Shown: positions 9,015 to 17,651, numbered from the stretch's first letter. The stretch is DNA of 64,000 bases from Hymenobacter convexus (GCF_030580955.1 NZ_JAUQON010000004.1:62001-126000); one strand, 5' to 3'. The notes: generated by a model not told the origin, from the letters alone. Program-made: numbers and translations.

Positions 9015-11441
9015 TTATCGCACAACCGCGGCATCAGAAACAAACGTTTTGCCAGCGCCCACTTCGCGGAGTGCCTGGAGCAAGCTGGCATTTTCAGCCG
9101 CCGTACCGACCGTGAGGCGCAGACAGCCCGCACAGCCCGGTTGAGTAGTCCGGTTGCGGACGACAATGCCCCGGGCGCGCAGCTGGTCATAGACTGCCGT
9201 GGCATCCACGTTGAAGCGCACGAGCAGAAAGTTGGCGTCCGATGGAAAAACGTGCTCAACGATGGGCAAAGCGGGCAGTTGCTCCGCCAGAAGCGCCCGG
9301 CCGCGTAGTAATTCTGCCTGCATCACGGGCAGCTGGGGTGCAGCCGTCAGAGCGGCCAGCGCATGCTGCTGCGTAGCGGCCGAAATATTGTAGGGCGGTT
9401 TAATTTTATTGAGGTAGCCGATGAGCGTCGGCGAAGCATAGGCGACGCCCAGGCGCAGCCCGGCAAGGCCCCAGGCTTTGGAGAACGTCTGGAGCACCAC
9501 GAGGCGCGGGAATTCGGCCAGGCGAGTGGTCCAGCTGGGGCCGGTAGCGAAGTCGGCGTAGGCTTCATCGACCACAACCAAGCCGTTGAAATTGCGCAGG
9601 ATGCTTTCCAGCGCATCCTGCGCCAGTAAATTTCCGGTCGGATTATTTGGGGAGCACAGAAAAACCAGCTTGGCCTTCGACTCTTTCAGCACATTAGCCG
9701 CGTTGGCAGGCAGTTGAAAATCGGGCGTGAGCGGCAGGCGCTCAACGCGCACATCGTTCAGGTTGGCCGCCACCTCGTACATACCGTAGGTGGGCGGGCA
9801 TACCACTATGCTGTCCTGGCCCGGCGTGCAGGTGAGGCGCACCAGCAGGTCGATGGCTTCATCAGACCCGTTGCCAAGGAAAATATTGTCCGGCGTTAGG
9901 CCTTTCAGTTGCGCCAACTCTGCCTTGATGGCGCGCTGGTGCGGGTCGGGGTAACGGCTGAAATCGTCGGGACCAACGGACCCCAGGCTATTTTCATTGG
10001 CGTCCAGCATCACCGGTGCCATGCCTTCAAATTCATCGCGGGCAGAAGAATAGGGCTGCATCCGCTCTACACTTGGCCGAATAAGGCCGGCGTAAACATC
10101 GACGGAAGCGGCTGCAGCACTGCGGCTGGTTGCGGGTTCCGTTGCCTCAACGGCCGGCAATGCCGCCAGCCGCAGGCTCACGGCCCGGGCGTGCGCAGCG
10201 AGTCCTTCGGCTTCGGCCATGGTTTCCACCACCGGGGCCAGGGCCTGCAATCCGGGCAGCGTGAGGCGCTGGAACGTGATTTTTTTTACAAACGAATCGA
10301 GCGACACGCCGCTGTACTGGCGGGCATAGCCGCCGGTGGGCAGGGTGTGGTTGGTACCCGAGGCGTAGTCGCCCACGGCTTCGGGCGTGAGGTGGCCCAG
10401 GAAGACCGAACCCGCATTGGTGACCTCAGCGGCTAGCGCGTCGGCATCATCGGTGGCGAGGATGAGGTGCTCGGGAGCGTACTGGTTGGAGAAAGCCAGC
10501 ATGGTGCTGGCCTCGGCCAACAGAATGGCCCGGCTGTTGTCCAGCGCCTGCGCAGCCACCACCCGACGCGGCAACTCGGCCAACTGGCGGTCAAGCTCTA
10601 TTTGTACCTGCGCTATTGTGCTTTGCGAAGTGCTAAGCAGCAGCACTTGTGAATCGGGCCCGTGCTCCGCTTGTGAGAGCAAATCGGCCGCCACAAAGGC
10701 GGGGTTTGCGCTGTCGTCCGCGATAATAAGTACTTCGGACGGCCCGGCGGGCATATCGATGGCCACGTTGTGCTCCGCGGCGGCCAGTTGCTTGGCGGCC
10801 GTGACGTACCGGTTGCCGGGCCCAAAAATTTTGTCAACGGCCGGCACGCTGGCAGTACCCAGCGCCAGGGCCGCCACCGCCTGCGCCCCGCCGGCTTTTA
10901 CGACGCTACCGATGCCCAGCAGCTGGGCTACGAAAAGAATCACCGGGCTCACTGTACCATCGGCCTGGGGCGGCGTGCACACCACAATTTCGGGACAGCC
11001 GGCCAGGCGGGCGGGTACCCCCAACATGAGCAGGGTGCTGAACAGCGGCGCGGAGCCCCCCGGCACGTAGAGGCCCACGCGCTGCACGGGCACCGCCCGC
11101 CGGGCGCAAAATACGCCGGGCATGGTCTCAACCCGCAGCTCCGGCTCGCGCTGGGCGGCGTGGAAAGTTTCGATATTGGTCTTGGCTTGGCGGATGGCGG
11201 CTTGCAGCGCGGCCGGCACCTGGCGGGCCGCGGCCGCAAATTCGGCTTCCGAAACCCGCAGGCTGGTTAATTGCGCGTGGTCGAGCTGTAAGGCCAGCGA
11301 TAGCAGGGCGTCATCACCACCGGCTTGCACCTGGGCGAAGATGTCGCGCACCCGCGCAGCCACCTGCGGCGCCTCGGCAGCCGCGGGCCGCTGCTGCAGC
11401 GCGGGCCAGGTGCTGGGGTCGGGATAGGAATAGACTTGCAT
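9015..11441 (-). CDS. hisDC: Fused histidinol dehydrogenase - histidinol-phosphate aminotransferase
   Basis: One uninterrupted 808-codon frame. Residues 1 to about 425 are a full HisD, which oxidises histidinol twice to histidine: FGPGNRYVTAAK, MPAGPSEVLIIAD, AEHGPDSQVLLL, GTNHTLPTGG and a normal C-terminal AEGLAAHARAVSLR. A short Ala/Ser/Thr linker (about 428-446) leads to a full HisC from about 447: RPSVERMQPYSSARDEF, LFLCSPNNPTGN, VVDEAYADF, and the PLP lysine in TFSKAWGLAGLRLG. In most relatives these are two adjacent genes. No in-frame ATG lies at the expected hisC start. A real fusion is likely, but a single sequencing indel near the junction could also merge two frames. Confidence 0.9.
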   Translation of the reverse strand: MQVYSYPDPSTWPALQQRPAAAEAPQVAARVRDIFAQVQAGGDDALLSLALQLDHAQLTSLRVSEAEFAAAARQVPAALQAAIRQAKTNIETFHAAQREPELRVETMPGVFCARRAVPVQRVGLYVPGGSAPLFSTLLMLGVPARLAGCPEIVVCTPPQADGTVSPVILFVAQLLGIGSVVKAGGAQAVAALALGTASVPAVDKIFGPGNRYVTAAKQLAAAEHNVAIDMPAGPSEVLIIADDSANPAFVAADLLSQAEHGPDSQVLLLSTSQSTIAQVQIELDRQLAELPRRVVAAQALDNSRAILLAEASTMLAFSNQYAPEHLILATDDADALAAEVTNAGSVFLGHLTPEAVGDYASGTNHTLPTGGYARQYSGVSLDSFVKKITFQRLTLPGLQALAPVVETMAEAEGLAAHARAVSLRLAALPAVEATEPATSRSAAAASVDVYAGLIRPSVERMQPYSSARDEFEGMAPVMLDANENSLGSVGPDDFSRYPDPHQRAIKAELAQLKGLTPDNIFLGNGSDEAIDLLVRLTCTPGQDSIVVCPPTYGMYEVAANLNDVRVERLPLTPDFQLPANAANVLKESKAKLVFLCSPNNPTGNLLAQDALESILRNFNGLVVVDEAYADFATGPSWTTRLAEFPRLVVLQTFSKAWGLAGLRLGVAYASPTLIGYLNKIKPPYNISAATQQHALAALTAAPQLPVMQAELLRGRALLAEQLPALPIVEHVFPSDANFLLVRFNVDATAVYDQLRARGIVVRNRTTQPGCAGCLRLTVGTAAENASLLQALREVGAGKTFVSDAAVVR

Positions 11442-11453
11442 GGCGGGTCAGGG

Positions 11454-12305
11454 CTAGGCAATCATCTTTTCAATGGGGAGCACCAGAATTCCTTCGGCAC
11501 CCACGGCTTTGAGCTGGCTGGTGATGTGCCAGAACTCGTCTTCCTGCACCACCGACTGCACCGACACCCAGCCGGCCTCGGCCAGCGGCGTGACGGTGGG
11601 CGACTTGATGCCGGGCAGCAAACGCCGCACCTCGTCGAGGGCCGCAATCGGGGCATTCAGCAAAATGTACTTGCTGCGCTTGGCGCGGCGCACGGCTTGC
11701 ATGCGGAAGCGCAATTGTTCCAGCAGTTCGGTTTGCTCAGGGGTAAGGTTGGGCTGGGCGATGAGCACGGCTTCGGAGCGAAACACGGTTTCGACCTCGC
11801 GCAGGCCGTTGCCCAGCAAGGTCGAACCGCTGCTCACGATGTCGCAAATGGCCTCGGCCAAGCCAATGCTGGGCGCAATTTCGACCGAGCCGCTAATGGT
11901 GTGCAGGTTGGCCTGCACGCCGAATCCGGCCAGGTAGCGGCCCAGAATGGTGGGGTACGACGTCGCAATGTTTTTGCCTTGCAGTGACTCCACCGAGCCG
12001 TAGGCATCGGCCCGGGGCACGGCCAGGCTCAGCCGGCATTTGCTGAAGCCCAGGGCTTCGACTTCGAGGTCGGGGAAGCCGGCTTCGACCAGCACGTTCT
12101 GGCCCACGATGCCGAGGTCGGCCACGCCGTCCTGCACGTAGCCGGGAATGTCATCGTCGCGCAGGAACAGGATTTCGAGCGGGAAATTGGTGGCTTCGGT
12201 CTTGAGCTTGTAGGAGCTGCTGATGAAGTTGATGCCGCATTCGCGGATGAGCGTGAGGGAATCCTCGCTCAGGCGACCGGACTTCTGAATGGCTAAACGG
12301 AGCAT
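11454..12305 (-). CDS. hisG: ATP phosphoribosyltransferase, long form
   Basis: A 283-residue enzyme catalysing the first committed step, joining ATP and PRPP. The ATG at 12305 gives the standard start MLRLAIQKSGRLSEDSL; the open frame extends 15 codons further upstream without homology. Domain order: two periplasmic-binding-like lobes (DIPGYVQDGVADLGIVG, SYPTILGRYL, the PRPP loop near EAICDIVSSGSTL) and a C-terminal ACT-like domain (about 205-283) that binds histidine for feedback inhibition. The long form needs no HisZ. First enzyme gene of the operon, preceded by a leader with a His-codon run. Confidence 0.96.
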   Translation of the reverse strand: MLRLAIQKSGRLSEDSLTLIRECGINFISSSYKLKTEATNFPLEILFLRDDDIPGYVQDGVADLGIVGQNVLVEAGFPDLEVEALGFSKCRLSLAVPRADAYGSVESLQGKNIATSYPTILGRYLAGFGVQANLHTISGSVEIAPSIGLAEAICDIVSSGSTLLGNGLREVETVFRSEAVLIAQPNLTPEQTELLEQLRFRMQAVRRAKRSKYILLNAPIAALDEVRRLLPGIKSPTVTPLAEAGWVSVQSVVQEDEFWHITSQLKAVGAEGILVLPIEKMIA

Positions 12306-12480
12306 GAATAGAATAAGAAACGGGAGGCAGCGCCCACAAGGCCCGCGCAAGCACTACTACGGCACAACGGGCCGAAAGGCAGAAATTCCCGCAAAAAAGG
12401 AAGAAAACAGCCCGGCGTACATCACCCCAGGCACGGCGGTGGAGGCGCGGGCGGCCGGTGCTAAGCTAGCACCCGGCGCA
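12306..12480 (-). promoter_or_regulatory. Probable his attenuator region
   Basis: This is the 160-base gap between the leader-peptide stop and hisG. A very stable hairpin (GCCGG-GTGCTA, loop GCT, TAGCAC-CGGC; 12454-12477) contains the leader stop codon at its tip. Further on, GCCCG and CGGGC can pair just before a T-rich tract (TGTTTTCTTCCTTTTTT, complement of 12393-12409), which looks like an intrinsic terminator. A last hairpin (GGCCCG ... CGGGCC, 12339-12372) is near hisG. Alternative pairing governed by ribosome stalling at the His codons is inferred, not proven. Confidence 0.55.
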
Positions 12481-12588
12481 CAGCCCGGCCCCCCACAGAT
12501 GGTGGTGGTGGCCCTGAACCCCGTGCACAGCCGCCCCGGCCACCGCGGGTAGCGCAACTGAGAAACAGGGAGAGGCAAATGCGTTCAT
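12466..12588 (-). CDS. hisL: Histidine operon leader peptide
   Basis: A 40-codon open frame that begins with ATG at 12588 and ends at TAG 12466, directly upstream of hisG. It encodes MNAFASPCFSV, then an Ala/Gly/Val-rich stretch, VHGVQG, four consecutive His codons (CAC CAC CAC CAT) and LWGAGLCAGC. A His run in a short ORF right before a his operon, followed by a hairpin over its stop codon, is the hallmark of ribosome-mediated attenuation. The sequence differs from the enterobacterial HisL. The ATG is only 7 bases from the end of a TACCTTTG promoter element, so the transcript may be leaderless. Confidence 0.75.
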   Translation of the reverse strand: MNAFASPCFSVALPAVAGAAVHGVQGHHHHLWGAGLCAGC

Positions 12589-12595
12589 TGTGGGG

Positions 12596-12603
12596 CAAAG
12601 GTA
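12596..12603 (-). promoter_or_regulatory. Promoter -7 element of the his operon
   Basis: TACCTTTG matches the Bacteroidota -7 consensus TAnnTTTG exactly. A TTG 19 bases upstream (complement of 12623-12625) fits the -33 element. Transcription should begin within a few bases of the leader ATG at 12588. Confidence 0.7.
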
Positions 12604-12744
12604 CGGCCATTTGCCAAACTGGCAAGTTATGAACGAGAAGGCACCGGGCCAGGTTCGGAGCTAAACAAAACCCGGACTGGGGCGCCGGCGCCCGGCCAGC
12701 CGCAAATCCGGCCCCGGCGTTGTTCAGCAGAGAATGGGCTTGGG

Positions 12745-14331
12745 CTAATTAACAAAATAGCGTAAGTCCTTCAGGGCGTAGTTCTGCGGAAGCTTGCGGT
12801 TGTTCACAAATGCCATTGGCGTGTGGGTAATATTGGCGGCGATAGACCAAGCCACCGCGTTTTCCAGTAGCTGCGGAAGGTGCGGCCGATGCTCGGCAAG
12901 GCCAGGGTAACGAACAAGGAAAGCTTCCATGTCCATGGTTTCGTACCAAAACGCCAAGGCATCCGTGAAATCCTGTTTGCTCAAGCGCCGGTAAAGCTCC
13001 ATGAAACAGAGAATAGCCTGGTTTTTCGCTTCCCCTTCGTACACACTAAAGGTGGAGAATCGCAGCGAAACCCGAATTTTACTACCTGCATCATCCAGCA
13101 GTTGCACCAGTTCCGTAACCATTGCCGCGCACGGAGCGCAGTAAGGACTGAGCACCAGCACAAGGTGCAAGGCGGCCTCCGGGGTACCGAGTACCACTTC
13201 AGGAGCCCCCGCGGGGGTGGGAAGCATGGAAGGGCTGGCCGCCAGCAGCGCCTGAAAAACCGTGGGATTATTTTTGAGCCGTGCATAGCGGGCCCTGTAG
13301 GTGCGTCCTGCAACTCGCGTTTCCTGGAATTCCTGGAGGTACGACCAGATGCTGGCCGCCCCAATCAGCGCCCCCACCACGACGACCACCGGCAGGACCT
13401 GAATTTCCCCCAGCGCCAGGCTTTGGCCGGCCAGCAGAAAGATGACAACATCGAGCAGGAGCACGGCCATGACGCCCAGGCAGAGCACGCACCACTTCCT
13501 GACCACCGCTGCCTGGTAATAGACGGAGAAGAAAACCACCACCACGCTGGCCAGCGACAGCCCTTTCAGCACCGTGGCAACTTCGGTGGCACGGCCCAGG
13601 CCCAAACCGGCGAGCAGGGCCAGCCCGGCGCCGCTAAAATAAACCATGCCAATGTCGGACAGCCCAATAAAGCCGAAGAGCTGCGCCGCCGAAGAGTGCA
13701 ACACTTCCTTGCAACTGGTTTTGGCGGAGGCCTCACACAGCGAATTTAACGTCGTGGAGTCGTGCGCAAGGCTTTTAACCAGAAGCCCGCAGAGCACCAT
13801 TCCGAGCAGCTTGGTAACTAATAATGAGGCGAGCAACGCACTGCCCAGGCCGGCGCCGGCCACCACCAACGCACTGGCCACCACCAGGCCCAGGGCCGGC
13901 AAGCGCAGCCGCCGGAGGTGTTCGGCGCGGCGCCGGGCCAGAAAATCGGGTTCTCGGACCCGCCCGGCGGCCGAAACCAACACGCTGATGCCGCTCCAGC
14001 GGCTCACAAAGGCTTCGGTCGTATCGCGCGCCGGCCGGGTGTGAAAATAACTGACCTGATGGGGCTCAATTTTGGTCACGACCACCAGCTGGTTGTCTTT
14101 CAGATGCGCGATGAAAGGGGGCCGCGCCTGGCTGAGCTCCGCCGACGTTAAGCGCACGGGGGAATTTTCAATTTTCCAGTGCGACAAGCTGTCGGTTACG
14201 GCGAACAGACTGGGGTAATCCGGGTGGTGCTGGAGGGTGGTGGCAATGGAGGTGCGGCTGACGGAGGCATTGATTTCCTTAAGGAGCACCTCCACAACGT
14301 CAATTAGGGAATCTGAGGGTAGCGCGGGCAT
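12745..14331 (-). CDS. VKOR / thioredoxin fusion with degenerate C39-like N-terminal domain
   Basis: A 528-residue membrane protein. The frame is open from 14568, but the ATG at 14331 gives a sensible start (MPALPSDSLIDVVEVLL). Residues 1-120 resemble a C39 peptidase fold without the catalytic Cys (ATTLQHHPDYPSLFAVTDSL, PPFIAHLKDNQLVVV). Residues 150-330 are a vitamin K epoxide reductase-type four-helix domain with loop Cys in SLCEASAKTSCKEVL and the active CxxC in KWCVLCLGVM. Residues 380-528 are a thioredoxin/DsbA-like domain with CxxC in SPYCAPCAAMV. Together these make a self-contained disulfide-forming machine for exported peptides. It lies near the Cys-rich precursor and C39 exporter, which it probably serves. 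Confidence 0.85.
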   Translation of the reverse strand: MPALPSDSLIDVVEVLLKEINASVSRTSIATTLQHHPDYPSLFAVTDSLSHWKIENSPVRLTSAELSQARPPFIAHLKDNQLVVVTKIEPHQVSYFHTRPARDTTEAFVSRWSGISVLVSAAGRVREPDFLARRRAEHLRRLRLPALGLVVASALVVAGAGLGSALLASLLVTKLLGMVLCGLLVKSLAHDSTTLNSLCEASAKTSCKEVLHSSAAQLFGFIGLSDIGMVYFSGAGLALLAGLGLGRATEVATVLKGLSLASVVVVFFSVYYQAAVVRKWCVLCLGVMAVLLLDVVIFLLAGQSLALGEIQVLPVVVVVGALIGAASIWSYLQEFQETRVAGRTYRARYARLKNNPTVFQALLAASPSMLPTPAGAPEVVLGTPEAALHLVLVLSPYCAPCAAMVTELVQLLDDAGSKIRVSLRFSTFSVYEGEAKNQAILCFMELYRRLSKQDFTDALAFWYETMDMEAFLVRYPGLAEHRPHLPQLLENAVAWSIAANITHTPMAFVNNRKLPQNYALKDLRYFVN

Positions 14332-14444
14332 ACGGGATAGAACGGGGAAAGAAACAGGTGCGGGGGAATAGACGGCGGGTTGCCGGGGAACCAGCGGGCC
14401 GGGGCGCCCCGTGGGGCAGGCACTGGGGAAGCAGGCGCGAAAGC

Positions 14445-15590
14445 TCAGCGAAGCAGCCGCTGCAACGCTGCCAGGAGCGCATCGCCGTACAGGTTCACGC
14501 CCTGGATGATACCGGAGGGCCCAACCAGGAAATTTTGGGGTACCCCCTCCAAATGGTAGCGGGCCCACGCCTGCTGCCCGGGATTGGCGGAGTCGAGCAA
14601 ATGCACGCCCGGCGGGTGGTCAGCCGCCACCGCACGGGCCCATTTGTCGCGTTCCTCGGGCATGTCGATGGACACATTGATGATGTCAAACCCTTTTTTT
14701 TGGAAGGCCGCGTACGCCTTAGCCCGGGCCGCGTTGTGGGCCCGACAGTCTGTGCACCAGGAAGCGCCAAACTCCAGCAACACGGTTTTGCCCGCGTAGT
14801 CGGCGAGTGACACGAGGCGACCCGCCGGGTCTGCCAGGACAAATTCCGGCGCCAGCGACCCCACGCGCGGCGCGTCGGACCCGGCCGCTTTGCCCGCCAA
14901 GGCCCGCGCCGGGCCACTAAGTTGGAGCTGCGGCGACAAAGCGCGCAGCAGCGCCACCACCGAATCCCGGTCGCCGCGGGTGTTGCTCATCAGCGTCAAC
15001 TGGTCCAGACTCACCGGCGAATTGCGATGCGTTCGGATGAAGGCCGCCTGCGTTTGCACCCGCGCCGCGCTTATGGCGGCCTGCTGGGCCGCCCGCCGCT
15101 GCTGGAATTCCGGCAGCCGCCGCTTTTCCGAGGCCGTGCGGTCAAACTCCTGCTCCATCGCGTCCACCAGCTTTTTCACCGGCGCCAGCGCTGCCTGCAG
15201 GGCCAGCCAATCATCGGTGAGCGGCGAACCGGTAATGGTCGCGGTACTCAACGAATCGGGGCTGGCCACCGTGATGGTGGCCGCTTCCAGGTAGAACCCC
15301 TGCGCTGTTCCCCGCGCCGGGTACGGCGGCGGGTTGGGACCGGGGCGCCGGCCTTTGGGATTGAAGATGAGCAAGGCTTTTTGCGGCCGGCTCACGGTGC
15401 CCGCGAAAGCAAACCGGCCCCGGTCCAGGATAGCCGTACTGGCAATGCTGTCGCCGTAAAACAAACTGACAGACGCCGGAGCGCTCAACCGCGCGTTCAA
15501 CCGGCCCTGTATCTGATACGCAGAGCCAGCCTGGGCACACGCCACACCGGGCCCGCCAAGGGCGAGCAACAACCAAAAGCGAAACGTCAA
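14445..15590 (-). CDS. TlpA-like thioredoxin with DUF4369-type N-terminus
   Basis: A 381-residue secreted protein starting at a TTG, with a signal peptide (FWLLLALGGPGVACAQ). Residues 20-120 are a beta-rich domain typical of Bacteroidota TlpA proteins (YQIQGRLNARL, RFAFAGTVSRPQKALLIF). A helical segment follows (about 130-215), then the redoxin domain from 240 (VGSLAPEFVLADPAGR) with the CxxC as FGASWCTDCRAHN, and the cis-Pro loop in EGVPQNFLVGPSG. It is likely a periplasmic disulfide reductase or isomerase. It is paralogous to the gene at 16016 and separated from the VKOR fusion by 113 bases on the same strand. Confidence 0.88.
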   Translation of the reverse strand: MTFRFWLLLALGGPGVACAQAGSAYQIQGRLNARLSAPASVSLFYGDSIASTAILDRGRFAFAGTVSRPQKALLIFNPKGRRPGPNPPPYPARGTAQGFYLEAATITVASPDSLSTATITGSPLTDDWLALQAALAPVKKLVDAMEQEFDRTASEKRRLPEFQQRRAAQQAAISAARVQTQAAFIRTHRNSPVSLDQLTLMSNTRGDRDSVVALLRALSPQLQLSGPARALAGKAAGSDAPRVGSLAPEFVLADPAGRLVSLADYAGKTVLLEFGASWCTDCRAHNAARAKAYAAFQKKGFDIINVSIDMPEERDKWARAVAADHPPGVHLLDSANPGQQAWARYHLEGVPQNFLVGPSGIIQGVNLYGDALLAALQRLLR

Positions 15591-16015
15591 AGCAGTAGAT
15601 TTTTGGCTGAGCGGCGGGCAGCCCAGCGCAGGCTGGAAAGGAAATATACCTGGGGGACTTGGCGGGGCGAAAGCACGCCACCGGTACCACCAGGCAGAGC
15701 AAGCAAAGTTAATCGAGTTTTTGACTTACCCGATTATTCAAAAATTCCCAAAACACGTTCAGATTCAAACCAGTCCTTTTCCAACGCAGTCAACCCACTC
15801 CGGGCCCCTTTTTCAGGAAGCGATTGAGTGAAACGAGCCGGACCGGGCCATCCCCGACTTGCTGAAAAAGGCGGAGGGACATTAGGCGGGTTTTGCGCTT
15901 GGCAAGGGATTATATTCGCGGCTTCCGCACCACGCAGCGCCCCAAAGCCGCCTATCGCGACCGTCGGCGTGCGGCTGGGCAGCAAAAATTATCCTCACCT
16001 CTACCCTCACCATTT
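15591..16015. promoter_or_regulatory. Divergent intergenic region between two TlpA paralogues
   Basis: This 425-base gap holds the promoters of two divergent thioredoxin genes. On the minus strand TAACTTTG (complement of 15704-15711) matches TAnnTTTG and lies 114 bases before the TTG start; no good -33 TTG is seen. On the plus strand TATATTCG near 15911 is only a partial match. No gene is evident. Confidence 0.4.
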
Positions 16016-17179
16016 ATGAATACCCCTTCCCGTTTCCTCCGCGCCAGCCTTGCCTGGCTGCCGGTGTTTCTCCTGGCCCCACTGCTCGGCGTGGCCCAAA
16101 CCCGCGAATCATATATCATCCGGGGGCAGCTGGACCCGCGCCTGCAAGCCCCGGCGAAAGTGTATTTATTCAATGACCAAGGACTTGCCGATTCTACCGT
16201 GGTGCAGCACGGCGCGTTTGAGTTTCGGGGCACAGCCGAACGGCAGAAGGGATTGCTGCTGCTGGGCCGCCGGGGCGTGAACGAGGGCTTTACCGGCCCC
16301 GTTGCGCCAGAGACGAAAGGCGGCTTTTACCTGGAGAAAGGCGTGCTCACCGTCAGCAGCCCCGATTCGCTCAAGAATGCCCGGCTGGTGGGCGGCCCGC
16401 TCACCACCGAATGGCAACTTTTTGAGACGGCGCAAAGCGGGGTAATCAGCCAGCTGAAAAAGCTGAGCGCCGAATACGCCGCCGCTTCGCCGGCGTTGCG
16501 CCAGTCGCCGGCCTTCAAACTGGACCGCGAACAGCGGAAGGCGCGCATCAACCGGCAACGCCTGCAGCTCGATTCCGCCTTCATCAAGGGCCATCCGGCG
16601 TCGCTGTTCAGCCTGGACCGGCTGGCGCTGATGAGCAACACCAAGGCCGACGCGGGCCTGGTCGGCTCCTTGCTCGCCACGTTGGACCCGGCGTTGCGCG
16701 ATAGTCCGAAGGGCAAAAAAATCAGCCAGAAGCTGGTTGCCGAGGAGCCCACCCTGACTGTGGGAATGACAGCGCCTGATTTTTCGTTGCCCGGCATCAG
16801 CGGCCAGCCGGTGTCGTTGCGGGCCTACCGGGGCAAATACGTGTTGGTGGATTTCTGGGCCAGCTGGTGCGGGCCTTGCCGGGCCGAAAACCCCAACGTG
16901 CTGGCTGTCTACAATGCCTTTAAAGAGCGTGGGTTTGACGTACTCAGCGTTTCGATTGACGCGGCGGAAGCACGGGCCAAGTGGACCAAAGCAGTGCAGG
17001 ACGACCACCTCCCGTGGGCACAGGTGCTGGACCAGGGCCGCGGCCCCGGGCAGGTAGCGGCGCTCTACCACGTGCAAGCCATCCCCCAAAACTTCCTGGT
17101 CGACCCGAGCGGCAAAATTGTGGCCCTGAACCTGCGCGGCAACGAGCTAAAGCGCGCCGTGGCCCGCATCTTCCAATAA
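16016..17179 (+). CDS. TlpA family thioredoxin with DUF4369-type N-terminus
   Basis: A 387-residue secreted protein. The ATG at 16016 starts a signal peptide (FLRASLAWLPVFLLAPLLG, cleavage after VAQ); the upstream frame extension lacks support. Domain order matches its divergent neighbour: DUF4369-like beta domain (SYIIRGQLDPRL, GAFEFRGTAERQKGLLLL), a charged helical linker, and a redoxin domain from about 255 (VGMTAPDFSLPGISG) with active site FWASWCGPCRAENP and the cis-Pro loop AIPQNFLVDPSG. The classical CGPC suggests a stronger reductant than the CTDC paralogue. Probably periplasmic and linked to the Cys-rich peptide cluster, although on the opposite strand. Confidence 0.9.
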   Translation: MNTPSRFLRASLAWLPVFLLAPLLGVAQTRESYIIRGQLDPRLQAPAKVYLFNDQGLADSTVVQHGAFEFRGTAERQKGLLLLGRRGVNEGFTGPVAPETKGGFYLEKGVLTVSSPDSLKNARLVGGPLTTEWQLFETAQSGVISQLKKLSAEYAAASPALRQSPAFKLDREQRKARINRQRLQLDSAFIKGHPASLFSLDRLALMSNTKADAGLVGSLLATLDPALRDSPKGKKISQKLVAEEPTLTVGMTAPDFSLPGISGQPVSLRAYRGKYVLVDFWASWCGPCRAENPNVLAVYNAFKERGFDVLSVSIDAAEARAKWTKAVQDDHLPWAQVLDQGRGPGQVAALYHVQAIPQNFLVDPSGKIVALNLRGNELKRAVARIFQ

Positions 17180-17222
17180 AATAACCAACCGTTTCGGGCC
17201 ACTGCCCAGCCGAGCAACGCCC

Positions 17223-17255
17223 AAAAAAACGCCTGCTTCCGGAAGAAAGCAGGCG
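17223..17255 (-). terminator. Terminator of the precursor-peptide gene
   Basis: On the minus strand CGCCTGCTT pairs with AAGCAGGCG and is followed by seven T. It lies about 70 bases after the precursor stop and ends the transcript of the exporter genes. Confidence 0.8.
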
Positions 17256-17323
17256 CTGTACGAATGTAAACCAACAAGCGCGCAGACCACCGTCGGTTGG
17301 ACATTTATTCTTTTACGCGTGAT

Positions 17324-17521
17324 TTAGTCGCCCGTGCAACGGATGACGCCGCCGCCGCAAGCCGTAGCGGCGCAGGCGCCGCTTTGCTCGCCCGACTGCG
17401 AGCCATCGCTGCAATGCCACCCCGTGTAGCACTGGGGGTCGGCGAGCAGGCCGCCAACGGTGTTTTTCAATTCGTCTTTCGTCAGGGCTTTGCCCAGGGT
17501 AGTAGAAAATGTTTGATTCAT
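17324..17521 (-). CDS. Cys-rich precursor peptide with GG-type leader
   Basis: A 65-residue peptide. The leader (MNQTFSTTLGKALTKDELKNTVGG) ends with a double-glycine after an LTKDELKNTVGG motif, the form recognised and cut by C39 peptidase ABC exporters and common in Bacteroidota natural-product precursors. The predicted core of about 41 residues has five Cys (PQC, WHC, GAC, TAC, IRC) plus many Gly and Ser, and is acidic overall. No lanthionine, radical-SAM or cyclodehydratase gene is nearby, so disulfides formed by the VKOR/thioredoxin neighbour are the likely modification. It follows the HlyD and ABC genes on the same strand. Bioactivity is unknown; bacteriocin or signalling roles are possible. 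Confidence 0.8.
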   Translation of the reverse strand: MNQTFSTTLGKALTKDELKNTVGGLLADPQCYTGWHCSDGSQSGEQSGACAATACGGGVIRCTGD

Positions 17522-17651
17522 GGTGGAGAATGAAATGCGTTAAATGATGTGGAAGGAAAACGTGGTCTGCCGTTCAGCAAAGCAACCATGGGCCGGTGTA
17601 GAGCCGGTTGCTTGGATGACAGGTGAAATGTACGGGTATTTTTTTAAATTC

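Noticed and set aside
12289..12552. 87-codon plus-strand frame over the his leader
   Set aside because: It lies antisense to the His-codon leader and has no recognisable feature; the minus-strand leader with the His run explains the region better.
12357..12578. 73-codon minus-strand frame overlapping the his leader
   Set aside because: It reads the His codon run as Thr (ATTT) in another frame and has no support as a gene.
17324..17521. Lanthipeptide classification of the precursor
   Set aside because: No LanB, LanC, LanM or other lanthionine enzyme is encoded within reach of the precursor.
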